Origin: Paludibacteraceae bacterium
Lineage (GTDB): Bacteria; Bacteroidota; Bacteroidia; Bacteroidales; Paludibacteraceae
DNA: 14,629 bases
Assembly (NCBI GenBank): GCA_017550055.1
Contig: JAFYMM010000299.1
Span: 1 to 14,629 of the forward strand
Direction: 5' to 3'
The notes under the pieces were generated by a model that did no database searches, was not told the DNA's origin, and worked only from the letters and a program-made list of their open reading frames with translations. Below are positions 7,577 to 14,629 of the stretch, in pieces (position 1 is the first letter of the stretch; each line of letters starts with the position of its first letter). The position numbers and the translations under genes were made by a program.

Positions 7577-8248
7577 TTATTTAATTATCACCTTACAAGA
7601 TTCAACATTAGACTTGATAATATAAGTTCCCGCAGGCAAAGAAGAAACATCAATTACTGATTTTGTATTGTGCATTACAAATTGTCTCAAACATCTTCCT
7701 TCCAAATCATATACACAAATCTCGTCTCCATCTCTGCCCTCAACGACAATATAATCTGTTGCTGGACTTGGATATACAACCAAATCATTCATAGCAGTTA
7801 CATCTTCTATTTCCACTATCACCTCATCATAAATCAATTTTAGAGACTTAATATCAATAACATGATCTTTTTTCTCTATATCTGCTGAAATATTAAATTT
7901 AATATAATTCAACAAAAGTGGATATATTGCAATATCATTAGCGTCAAAAGTTTCTGCAATATCAATAGTCAAAGTTTGCTCTTTGTTAGATTCAATATTA
8001 TTAAATTCAAGAACTGTAGATGACAAAGCATTATTTGCAAGAACATCAACAAGAACACTTTGAAATATTACATCATTAGAATTAAATGTAAAGGCAATCT
8101 GCTTAGGCAAACTATACAAACGCATTTTAGGAAGCAACTGAATATACGGAGCACGAGTAGCAGAGAAAGTAAATGTTAATTTTGCATTATCTGTTACTGT
8201 TGCTGGAACAAGAGTTGTATTCCATTTTGTCGAAGAACTCTTCAATCC
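7577..8248 (-). repeat. 672-bp duplicated 3' module, copy B
   Basis: This is the partner of 5103-5774: same length, same reading frame, no indels, and a sharp boundary just upstream of the GLKSSSTKW codons. It contains the jelly-roll-like module and the T9SS sorting domain. Confidence 0.93.
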
Positions 8249-9991
8249 CCATGTTGCTACATTCGCATCATTCATTACAATAGTATCAACAGGATTTTCT
8301 GGTATTTCAACGATTACTTTCAAACTATCTTTGAATTCACCTAAATTCCCAACAACATAAGTTTCACCATTGGCAATACCTGTCAACACACCATCCTCAA
8401 CATTACAAATATTTTGGTCAATAACACTCCAATTCAAAGCTTTAGGTTGCACTAACTGAGTATTAACGCCAATAATAGCTTGCACTTCTATTGGATATTC
8501 AAATTTATTATCAATAATAACTGAATCTAATCTTAATTCAATAGGCACATTATTATTTTTTATAATTAGAACTCTCGCAACAGCTCCATCGTAAGTAATT
8601 GTAAGATACCCATCTTCTGTGCCTGAAGCAACAAACTGACCATTTTCGATATGACCAACAGTTTCATCACAAGAGAGTTCAAAACCTGTAATATTGGTAT
8701 TTAACAATGCGCCATATTGATTATATCCAAACACATGAGGAAGATAAGTTCCGTATGCAGGCAACTTAACATGATTAACATTTGCTGATATAGCTGAAAT
8801 TGTATTATCCTCAGGAGCATTATTAACTACAAACATACCATTAGAAACAGCACGCTCATAACCATCACTACACTGATTCATTGGTCCAAATGGGTCAATA
8901 TATATTGAAGAAGAACCTCCACCATCAAGATTGATAGCAGTATAAGCACCAGCTGATTGCATAATTTCGGCAAGAGCTTTAGTATTGCATCCCATAGAAG
9001 TACCACGGCCATCAACTACACAATAAATCACAGTATCACCAGTTTGACTAAAGCCCCAACCTGTACGAGGATGAAGTTCGTCCCACACCTCAGCAGTTTC
9101 AACAACACCATTTTTGAGCATCAATGCACGAGTATCGCCACCCACACAATTAGTGATAGCAACCTCTTCGCCATTCATGATTGTATTAAGTCTTAAAACT
9201 ATAGTATCTCCTACAGCCAAAGCATTGAGAGCTGTAGCCATAGTTCCATGACCAGAAAGAACAGCTCCATTTTCAGGGATTACTGCCCCTACTTGTTGAA
9301 AACGACATTCTGTTGCAACTACTTTTATATCGCGATTCATACCCCACTCTTCACCTTCGGCAAGGGCAACAACCACTTCAGTGCCATATTGATTAGTGCG
9401 AGTAGATTTTCCTTGCAAATGATTATAAAGAACTAATTCATTTTCATTACGATTATAGTTTACATGATTTATTTTCAATGTATCATCACCATGAATAGCA
9501 GCACCATTAAAACTAAATTTACCCGCATACGGAGTACCATCTGCTGCATAAGCTGCCACAGGTCGAGAATTATTTGGTGTATAAGCTAATTGTTTGTCAA
9601 CAACACAAGCAGCAGTAGGGAGTCCGACATCACCTTGAGTTACATAAAAATCGCCATTATGGCCTGTAAAAAGGTGATGCCCAGCAGAACTATGGCGTTG
9701 TGCTACCTTAGATATTACTTCTCCACCTAAAATAGAATCACGCCCTACATGAGCTTCAAAAGATATATATTTGTTCGTACGATTAACTATTGTTTGATAG
9801 ACATATAACAATTTGCCATCCGCACGCGTCATAGTCATAGCAATATATTTGGTACTTGGACCAATAGGATAAACTGCGGTAGTATCAACTGAGAAAGATA
9901 CACCATTTAATACAATATTATCAACAGCACATAAATTGATGCAAAATGCAAGATGCAAAATGCAAAATAGAATAGTTAATTTTGTTTTCAT
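7577..9991 (-). CDS. Phosphodiester glycosidase (NAGPA-domain) protein with T9SS sorting domain, paralog 1
   Basis: The 804-residue product has the same architecture as its downstream neighbour. Signal peptide residues 1-22 are largely made of four TGCATTN heptamers (FCILHLAFCI). The NAGPA domain (about 45-392) shows GHNGDFY (110-116), HPRTGWG (307-313), VVDGRG (325-330), NLDGGGS (354-360) and ERAVSNGM (379-386). Ig-like segments follow at about 405-475 and 485-563, then the shared jelly-roll-like module and a type A sorting domain ending in CKVIIK. The catalytic half has clearly diverged from the paralog, for example HNGDFY against VNGDFF and WGFSQTG against AIGASQDG, so the two enzymes may prefer different substrates. 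It is the first gene of the operon. A weak -7-like TATATTTT at 10018-10025 lies 27 bp upstream but lacks the final G and any -33 partner, so the operon promoter is not settled. Confidence 0.93.
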   Translation of the reverse strand: MKTKLTILFCILHLAFCINLCAVDNIVLNGVSFSVDTTAVYPIGPSTKYIAMTMTRADGKLLYVYQTIVNRTNKYISFEAHVGRDSILGGEVISKVAQRHSSAGHHLFTGHNGDFYVTQGDVGLPTAACVVDKQLAYTPNNSRPVAAYAADGTPYAGKFSFNGAAIHGDDTLKINHVNYNRNENELVLYNHLQGKSTRTNQYGTEVVVALAEGEEWGMNRDIKVVATECRFQQVGAVIPENGAVLSGHGTMATALNALAVGDTIVLRLNTIMNGEEVAITNCVGGDTRALMLKNGVVETAEVWDELHPRTGWGFSQTGDTVIYCVVDGRGTSMGCNTKALAEIMQSAGAYTAINLDGGGSSSIYIDPFGPMNQCSDGYERAVSNGMFVVNNAPEDNTISAISANVNHVKLPAYGTYLPHVFGYNQYGALLNTNITGFELSCDETVGHIENGQFVASGTEDGYLTITYDGAVARVLIIKNNNVPIELRLDSVIIDNKFEYPIEVQAIIGVNTQLVQPKALNWSVIDQNICNVEDGVLTGIANGETYVVGNLGEFKDSLKVIVEIPENPVDTIVMNDANVATWGLKSSSTKWNTTLVPATVTDNAKLTFTFSATRAPYIQLLPKMRLYSLPKQIAFTFNSNDVIFQSVLVDVLANNALSSTVLEFNNIESNKEQTLTIDIAETFDANDIAIYPLLLNYIKFNISADIEKKDHVIDIKSLKLIYDEVIVEIEDVTAMNDLVVYPSPATDYIVVEGRDGDEICVYDLEGRCLRQFVMHNTKSVIDVSSLPAGTYIIKSNVESCKVIIK
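9937..9964 (-). repeat. Heptamer repeat inside the signal peptide of glycosidase paralog 1
   Basis: This is the best preserved coding array. On the minus strand the units are TGCATTT (9958-9964), TGCATCT (9951-9957), TGCATTT (9944-9950) and TGCATCA (9937-9943). Seven is not a multiple of three, so the array cycles through all three frames and repeats every 21 bases as F-C-I-L-H-L-A. Confidence 0.9.
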
Positions 9992-10066
9992 AGCTACAAG
10001 AAACCAGAAATTCTAGAAAAATATAGATAACCTAGAAAAAGAAAAAGAAATAAAAAAATAAGAAAT

Positions 10067-10096
10067 AAAGGGTAGGTGGAATTCCACCCACCCTTT
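10067..10096 (-). terminator. Intrinsic terminator after the DUF4623-like gene
   Basis: A 15-bp palindrome (10067-10081 with 10082-10096) centred on GGAATTCC is followed on the minus strand by a long T-rich stretch (TTTATTTCTTATTTTTTT). The single imperfect pair, A10074 opposite C10089, becomes a G-U wobble in minus-strand RNA, consistent with use in that direction. It lies 87 bp past the stop of the upstream gene and 76 bp before the next start, so it separates the two transcription units. Confidence 0.87.
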
Positions 10097-10119
10097 ATGA
10101 TATAAAAGAATGATAAATA

Positions 10120-10158
10120 TTATTTAACCATTACCTTAAATAAATCATTCTCGTTCGA
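10120..10158 (-). pseudogene. Fossil of a T9SS C-terminal tail
   Basis: Read on the minus strand, these bases encode SNENDLFKVMVK followed by a TAA stop. This closely resembles the last residues of type A sorting domains (compare AKIMIK of the gene just upstream). It lies in the same frame as that gene, but three stops intervene (TGA at 10183-10185, then two TAA). It could be the remnant of an older C terminus replaced or truncated at the present stop, or the end of a deleted neighbour. The match is only about 12 residues, so chance remains possible. Confidence 0.35.
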
Positions 10159-10182
10159 CAATTAAAGCAAGCTTTATTGTTC

Positions 10183-12693
10183 TCACTTAATCATGATTTT
10201 AGCAACGCCTTCAGCAGTGCGAACGATGTAAGCACCAGCTTCGAGGTTACCATTGAGAGAAGTTACGTTTTGACCAGTAACTGTGAAGATACCTTCGATT
10301 TCAACGTCAGAAGCGATAGTGTTGTTTTCTACCCAGATGTTGAAGTTGAGAGTTACGTTTTCAACAGCATCAGGTTCTGCTGCACCTTCGATAGACAAAG
10401 TATAAGCACCGTAACCGTTTTCAGAAGTAAATGCATAAATTTCAACAGCAGTACCTTCTTCGTTTGGTTTAGCAAATGAAGTAGCAACGCGTTGTGGGTT
10501 AGACACGCCACCCATACCTTCCATTGGGAATTCATACAATTGAGTCATACCTTTGAAAGCACGATTTTCGTCAGCAAATTTGTAAAGAACGAAAGTAGAA
10601 GGAGCTGTAGCGCTACCTACAGTGTTATCACCAGCGATGATGAGGTAATATTCGCCATCAACTTCGAATTCAGTTACACCATTGTGACCTTGAGAACGAG
10701 CAACACCGTTTTTACCAAGCATAAGGTTATCAGTTTCGTGAGCTTCGTCGAATGCGTCAACAACGTTACCATCTGCGTCAAACAAGATAGGATATGTTGT
10801 AAATCCGTCAACATAGAAATAGTCACCTTCGATAGGGCAAATAACAGGAGCACCACCTACGTTAACACCTTCGCCAAGACCAAGTTTAATCCAACCTGTT
10901 TCGCCATCCCATTCACCATCTTCGATATTCCAATAGTAAACGTCAGCACCTGAAGAAACAACAGACATAATAGTTGCATCGCCATTGATATCACCATAAA
11001 CACCAATACGGTCCAAACGGATAGTAGTGTTTTCTGGGAATTGAGAGCTCAACCAGCTAGCTGTATCAGTTGCAAGGTCGATGATAAGTTTACCTTCACC
11101 TGTTGCAAGATCTACGTTCCAAATTTGGAAAGGACCACCTGAAGTTGGGAGGTTAGATGTGATAGCGTTGCCTTCGTTGTCGAGTTTAAGGTCAGTGTAA
11201 GGACCAAACAACCAAGCACCAGTTTTATCTTTGAAGATATAGTTAGCATAAACTACAGGATCAAGCATTTTACCAGTTTTAGCGTCAACGCGAACAAGTT
11301 TAGGTTGTTCAACTGGAGTGTTGTTGTCGCGGTAAGAGAAATAGAGGATACCATCTTTTTCAACAACTGAACGTGAACCTTCAGCAAGTGGGTTTGGACG
11401 GTTGTCAGCCCAGTTACCAAGTTTTGCAGAATACAACCAGTTGTTAGTGAAGTTGAATTTGAAACCACCAACTTCTACTTCTGGATATTCGTAAGTATCT
11501 TTACCAGCAGCAGCTGCAGCAGCCAACCAAGCTTCTTTACCACGAAGTTGGAGAGTTTCGTTCATAGCAAGAACAGCTTTAACAGATACTTTTGTACCTA
11601 CAGCATATTTGTCAGCAGTTACGCCTTCCCAAGCATAAAGAGCGATTTCGTTGAAACCGTCTGTTACGAATGCATTGTTTTCTTCGTATTTAGAGATAAG
11701 AACACCTTCCAAATAAACTACTTCATTGAGGTAAGAAGCGAAGCCGTTTACTGAGTCAGCCAAGATAGCAGAAAGAAGAAGAGTTTGAGCGCCAACTTCT
11801 TTACCAGCTTCTTTAGCAGCTACAGTTGCATTGTTAAGCATTGGAGAACCGTTAGAAACAACTTTTTCACCAGCAAGAGTAGCCAATTCGCCTTCTACCA
11901 AGCCGTGGTTTTCACCGTAGCAAAGGATAGCAGCAGAAGCATCTTGAATCCAGAAATTGTTGCCAGCAACGAAAGATACAGTACCTTGTACTTTAGTTGT
12001 AGTAGCATCAGCCATAGCGATAACTTCAGCAACTGTTGGGATGTATTCACCAAATTTAGCATAGAGAACAACATCGCCTGTACCAGAGATTTCAGTTACT
12101 TTTTCGCCAGAGAAATCAGCTTCTTTGAACCAACCCAAGAAAGATTCACCTTCTTTGAAAGGAATTGGAAGAACAACTGTTTCGCCTTCTGCATATTCAG
12201 CAGGACCACAGAAACCAGCTTTCCAAGTTGGTTGGAAAGATGCTAATTGACCTGCGATAGAGAAATCAGCAGATTTTGGCCATGAAGCACGTTGACCATC
12301 AACAAAGAAAGCACCAGCTGCATAACGCCAAGCAGCAGTAGCACAAGTTTCATCCAAAGCTGATGGAGAATCAGCAGCTTGAGCTGCGGTTACAGCTTGA
12401 ATATAAGTTTTCAACCAACCCCATTTTTCTGCATTGCTAACCATTGCAGCGCAAGTAGTCAACTTAGCACAAATGTTTGGAGAACCAAGTGGGTCTGTTT
12501 GAGCTTTATAATACTCCAATGTTTCAAACTCAGTTGCACCATTGTCAGCCATAAAGTCAGCAAACATGTCTCCTTTGTTTTTCCAACCATAATCGTTGGT
12601 TACACCACCGTTCAAGTTGTACGTAATAGTACCTTGAGCGAAAGTTACGAGACTAATAGCCAAAGCGGCTACTAAAAATGTAAACTTTTTCAT
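10183..12693 (-). CDS. Large secreted protein: interrupted InlB-type repeat, OB-fold-like region, DUF4623-like region, T9SS tail
   Basis: The function of this 836-residue product is unknown. Residues 1-20 are a signal peptide (SLVTFAQ cleavage region). ITYNLNGG (23-30) looks like the first strand of an InlB/Listeria-Bacteroides repeat, and its other half appears only at about 167-214 (EGETVVLPIPF, ESFLGWFKEADFSGEKVT, VVLYAKF). Between them is an Ala- and Trp-rich, probably helical insert of about 135 residues. Residues 219-390 resemble a paired OB-fold of the type common in Bacteroidetes surface proteins (TKVQGTVSFVAGNNFWIQD; YLEGVLISKYEENNAFVTDG). Residues 408-770 resemble the DUF4623 family, probably a beta-propeller (GILYFSYRDNN, PKLVRVDAKTGKMLDP). 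Residues 775-836 are a type A sorting domain ending in AKIMIK. Codons favour AAC, GAC, TTC, GTT and GAA, as in highly expressed genes and unlike the AT-rich operon downstream. The gene is monocistronic, with a -7 box 130 bp upstream and its own terminator. The DUF4623 label is from memory of the family, so I hold it loosely. Confidence 0.8.
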   Translation of the reverse strand: MKKFTFLVAALAISLVTFAQGTITYNLNGGVTNDYGWKNKGDMFADFMADNGATEFETLEYYKAQTDPLGSPNICAKLTTCAAMVSNAEKWGWLKTYIQAVTAAQAADSPSALDETCATAAWRYAAGAFFVDGQRASWPKSADFSIAGQLASFQPTWKAGFCGPAEYAEGETVVLPIPFKEGESFLGWFKEADFSGEKVTEISGTGDVVLYAKFGEYIPTVAEVIAMADATTTKVQGTVSFVAGNNFWIQDASAAILCYGENHGLVEGELATLAGEKVVSNGSPMLNNATVAAKEAGKEVGAQTLLLSAILADSVNGFASYLNEVVYLEGVLISKYEENNAFVTDGFNEIALYAWEGVTADKYAVGTKVSVKAVLAMNETLQLRGKEAWLAAAAAAGKDTYEYPEVEVGGFKFNFTNNWLYSAKLGNWADNRPNPLAEGSRSVVEKDGILYFSYRDNNTPVEQPKLVRVDAKTGKMLDPVVYANYIFKDKTGAWLFGPYTDLKLDNEGNAITSNLPTSGGPFQIWNVDLATGEGKLIIDLATDTASWLSSQFPENTTIRLDRIGVYGDINGDATIMSVVSSGADVYYWNIEDGEWDGETGWIKLGLGEGVNVGGAPVICPIEGDYFYVDGFTTYPILFDADGNVVDAFDEAHETDNLMLGKNGVARSQGHNGVTEFEVDGEYYLIIAGDNTVGSATAPSTFVLYKFADENRAFKGMTQLYEFPMEGMGGVSNPQRVATSFAKPNEEGTAVEIYAFTSENGYGAYTLSIEGAAEPDAVENVTLNFNIWVENNTIASDVEIEGIFTVTGQNVTSLNGNLEAGAYIVRTAEGVAKIMIK

Positions 12694-12737
12694 AGTTAAT
12701 AAAAATTTAAGAAATTAATATTGTGCATCGTTTTGTC

Positions 12738-12754
12738 GTAGCAACACGTGCTAC
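12738..12754 (-). promoter_or_regulatory. Small hairpin in the 5' leader of the DUF4623-like gene
   Basis: GTAGCA (12738-12743) pairs perfectly with TGCTAC (12749-12754) around a five-base loop. If transcription starts near 12816, the hairpin sits in the middle of a leader of about 120 nucleotides, 45 bases before the start codon. It may be an mRNA-stability or translation element. No known RNA family is recognised. Confidence 0.4.
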
Positions 12755-12822
12755 ATCAATTTGACGCGTTAAAAAAAATTATAAATAAAAAAATTGATTT
12801 TTTCGAAAAAAGTGGATTTAAG

Positions 12823-12830
12823 CAAAATTA
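12823..12830 (-). promoter_or_regulatory. Probable -7 promoter box of the DUF4623-like gene
   Basis: On the minus strand this reads TAATTTTG, an exact match to TAnnTTTG, followed by C as is common at such sites. No good -33 element is visible at the normal spacing. A 14-bp palindrome (12798-12811, six T, CG, six A) lies just downstream, near the expected start of the transcript. Confidence 0.5.
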
Positions 12831-12892
12831 TAAAATGGCGGTTTCCTTCGGAGCAGTATGCTTGAGGGTTGCTAGAGGGTAAAAAGCGAAAT

Positions 12893-14629
12893 TTAATGTT
12901 TTACAACATGTTTTATCGCTGTGTTGCCGACCTCAATTATGTAAATTCCATTTACAAGGTTTGGCAATTGAGTTGTTTCAGTTGTTGTGCCACGAGCAAC
13001 TGCGCTACCTGTGATTGTATAGATTGTGTAATCTAAATCGGTTGGAGCATACAATGTGTTATCTAAAATAAAGATATTTTGAGCATCAACTGAATTTAGA
13101 GCTGTCGAAAAATGGTATGTTACTTTGATTGGTGAAGAAAATTCGGTATAATCGGTTACATCTTTAAGTGTTGCTACACGAATGTAGTATTCACCATCTT
13201 CTAAGTCTTTATATTCGGCAGCGTATTCACCAATGCCAGTTGTGATTATTTTGGTTTTTCTACCTGGGAATGATTCGCTAGTAGATAATTCGAAACGGAA
13301 TCCATTGTTTGGAGTTTCGCCAACTGTAACAACCAAAGAAGGTGCATTGACTACAGAACCATCGGCTGGAGAGATGATAGTCGGTGGGTACATGACAATC
13401 TCTTCTGTAGTAAACATCGAAGTGGCTGATGTTACATTAACTGTAGGCGATGTGGCTTTTACTCTTACGTAATAGTTTCTGCTATAGTTGAGCACATTGG
13501 CAGGAATAACGATTGATGTTTCTTTTGTGCTACCTGAAAATAGGATTTCAGAAGACAAGAAAGTGTTTGCACTAGCTACTTCACAAACATAATTTGCACC
13601 TGCACCAGCATCGTCCCAAGTGATTGTTGGAGTTACCGACACATCGCCTTGACCATCGATTGGAGATGTTACAGAGAATAATTTACCTATAAACCAACGT
13701 GTTTCAGACCAATTGCTTTTAGCATTGGCCACATTGGCTTTCACGCGCCAATATGTCTTGCGAGTGCCATCGATTTTAGCTATTTTTTGAGTAAGAAACG
13801 CTGCTGAATCAGACTGAACAATAGCCAAAAGCGAGTCGAAATCGTTGTCGTATGACAATTCGATTGTGTAGCTCATTGCGTCGTTGATAGGTTGCCAAGT
13901 GAGCCATGTTGGCAAGATTATATTAGCTTCATTAAGCGGAGCAAGGAGCTGTGGAGTAACATCAGACTTGAGTTCTTCGTTCAAGAAACGAGGAGCAAAC
14001 TCGTTGGCATAACCATCGATTACGGTGACAGCAATAGCATGAGTAGCCGACGAAATACCTTCAGGCAATTCGTAAGACAAATTGTAAGTCATGCCTAAAA
14101 GATATTTTGATGTTGTAAGTGCAAGAGAGTTATTGCGCTCTGCCACAGGAATTGCATAGATACCATAGCGAAGTTGTTCGTCGTCGCTCCATGTTAGAGT
14201 TTGACCCGACAACGACAAATCGGTTACCATAGCTTGATCTTCAGCTTTGTACCAAGTAACAGCAGGTGGTAAAGCTGAATGAGTATAGACAGTTGAAGTC
14301 AATTTATCGATGAAACCAACTGTTGTCAACTTATTGGTTGAGAAGAACACCATACCCGGTGCGTCCTCTTTGGCTGACTCACGATTGATAACAATCTCGT
14401 TGACAGTTTCTTGAGGATAGAATGCTCGCATCATTACGTCTTGACGCTCAGGGATACGAGCAAATACGCGGTCCTCATCATATTCGTCAATATTGCTATA
14501 TTCTTCGCCCACTTGCGCTGGTGCGCTTGAAGGCTCACGTTTAAGGTCAGACAATGAGCAACTTGTATAATTATGACGACCAAATTTATGCACTACTACA
14601 CCCCACCAAGGCACAATTTTAGAATAATC
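12893..14629 (-). CDS. C-terminal part of a GHL10-type (family 10-like) glycosyl hydrolase with Fn3-like repeats and T9SS tail (5' end beyond window)
   Basis: The reading frame stays open to the right edge; an internal GTG at 14612-14614 is not the true start, because the upstream in-frame codons read DYSKI. DYSKIVPWWG and KFGRHNYTS (about 14556-14629) match the end of the TIM-barrel in GHL10 hydrolases, and APGMVFFSTNKL near 14327-14362 matches the end-of-domain strand typical of these proteins. One Fn3-like domain follows, then three related modules that begin with a proline-rich turn: APLNEANI, SPIDGQGD and SPADGSVV, spaced about 93-98 residues apart. The last 65 residues or so, ending in IKHVVKH, form a T9SS type A-like sorting domain. 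GHL10 enzymes are thought to act on glycans, but few have been tested. The catalytic residues lie outside the window. It points the same way as the glycosidase operon but is separated from it by the DUF4623-like unit. I see no convincing terminator in 12831-12892. Confidence 0.85.
   Translation of the reverse strand, partial: DYSKIVPWWGVVVHKFGRHNYTSCSLSDLKREPSSAPAQVGEEYSNIDEYDEDRVFARIPERQDVMMRAFYPQETVNEIVINRESAKEDAPGMVFFSTNKLTTVGFIDKLTSTVYTHSALPPAVTWYKAEDQAMVTDLSLSGQTLTWSDDEQLRYGIYAIPVAERNNSLALTTSKYLLGMTYNLSYELPEGISSATHAIAVTVIDGYANEFAPRFLNEELKSDVTPQLLAPLNEANIILPTWLTWQPINDAMSYTIELSYDNDFDSLLAIVQSDSAAFLTQKIAKIDGTRKTYWRVKANVANAKSNWSETRWFIGKLFSVTSPIDGQGDVSVTPTITWDDAGAGANYVCEVASANTFLSSEILFSGSTKETSIVIPANVLNYSRNYYVRVKATSPTVNVTSATSMFTTEEIVMYPPTIISPADGSVVNAPSLVVTVGETPNNGFRFELSTSESFPGRKTKIITTGIGEYAAEYKDLEDGEYYIRVATLKDVTDYTEFSSPIKVTYHFSTALNSVDAQNIFILDNTLYAPTDLDYTIYTITGSAVARGTTTETTQLPNLVNGIYIIEVGNTAIKHVVKH

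Noticed and set aside
10492..12246. Two 153-codon plus-strand open frames (10492-10953 and 11785-12246) opposite the DUF4623-like gene
   Set aside because: They arise from the biased codon use of the minus-strand gene. They are rich in Ser, Thr and Phe and have no recognisable domain.
12759..12771. Short word TTTGACGCGTTA shared between the 12.7-kb leader and the coding region near 7442-7453
   Set aside because: A single 12-base match with no flanking similarity is compatible with chance, and the second copy lies in ordinary coding sequence.
1..14629. Insertion sequences, transposase, integrase, tRNA or attachment sites
   Set aside because: No transposase or integrase motifs, tRNA cloverleaf or flanking direct repeats were seen, so the mosaic features are not explained by an intact mobile element in the window.

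Overview
The window looks like chromosomal DNA from a member of the Bacteroidales (Bacteroidetes) that carries a type IX secretion system (T9SS). Five large minus-strand genes encode proteins with an N-terminal signal peptide (one is cut by the window edge) and a C-terminal type A sorting domain ending in a K-V/I-x-V/I-K-like tail. The start codons lack Shine-Dalgarno sequences, and two intergenic regions carry the Bacteroidetes -7 box TAnnTTTG. No PorKLMN-type secretion machinery is in the window, so T9SS export is inferred from the cargo alone. I cannot name a genus.

Layout. Positions 1-355 are a noncoding leader with seven 11-bp tandem repeats, a -7 promoter box, two mutually exclusive small hairpins and a four-unit heptamer repeat. 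Positions 356-1927 (+) encode peptide chain release factor 3 (prfC), the only housekeeping gene. It converges on the minus-strand block, and the two share a bidirectional terminator at 1945-1978. On the minus strand, read right to left, come: the 3' part of a GHL10-type (family 10-like) glycosyl hydrolase with fibronectin-like repeats (12893 to the window edge); a large secreted protein with an interrupted InlB-type repeat, an OB-fold-like region and a DUF4623-like region (10183-12693), with its own promoter and terminator; then a tight four-gene run: two phosphodiester glycosidase (NAGPA-domain) paralogs (7577-9991 and 5103-7538), a short PD40/TolB-like secreted protein (4507-5091) and a secreted zinc-dependent N-acetylmuramoyl-L-alanine amidase (1995-4490). 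The gaps inside this run are 38, 11 and 16 bp, so it is probably one operon ending at the 1945-1978 terminator.

Functional reading. Amidase_3, NAGPA and GHL10 domains all act, or are believed to act, on glycans or peptidoglycan. Four such enzymes with surface-sorting tails, three of them in one operon, suggest an exported glycan or cell-wall processing set. This is inference from domain content, and the substrate is unknown.

Most notable sequence observations: (1) a 7-bp repeat of the form TGCATTN occurs upstream of prfC and, in phase with coding, forms the hydrophobic core of the signal peptides of three operon genes; (2) the two glycosidase paralogs share an indel-free 672-bp 3' module at about 86% protein identity while their catalytic halves are far more diverged, pointing to gene conversion or domain swapping; (3) an InlB-type repeat is interrupted by about 135 residues; (4) a fossil T9SS C-terminal tail lies just downstream of the 10183-12693 gene in the same frame; (5) an 11-bp helically phased repeat array lies upstream of the prfC promoter.
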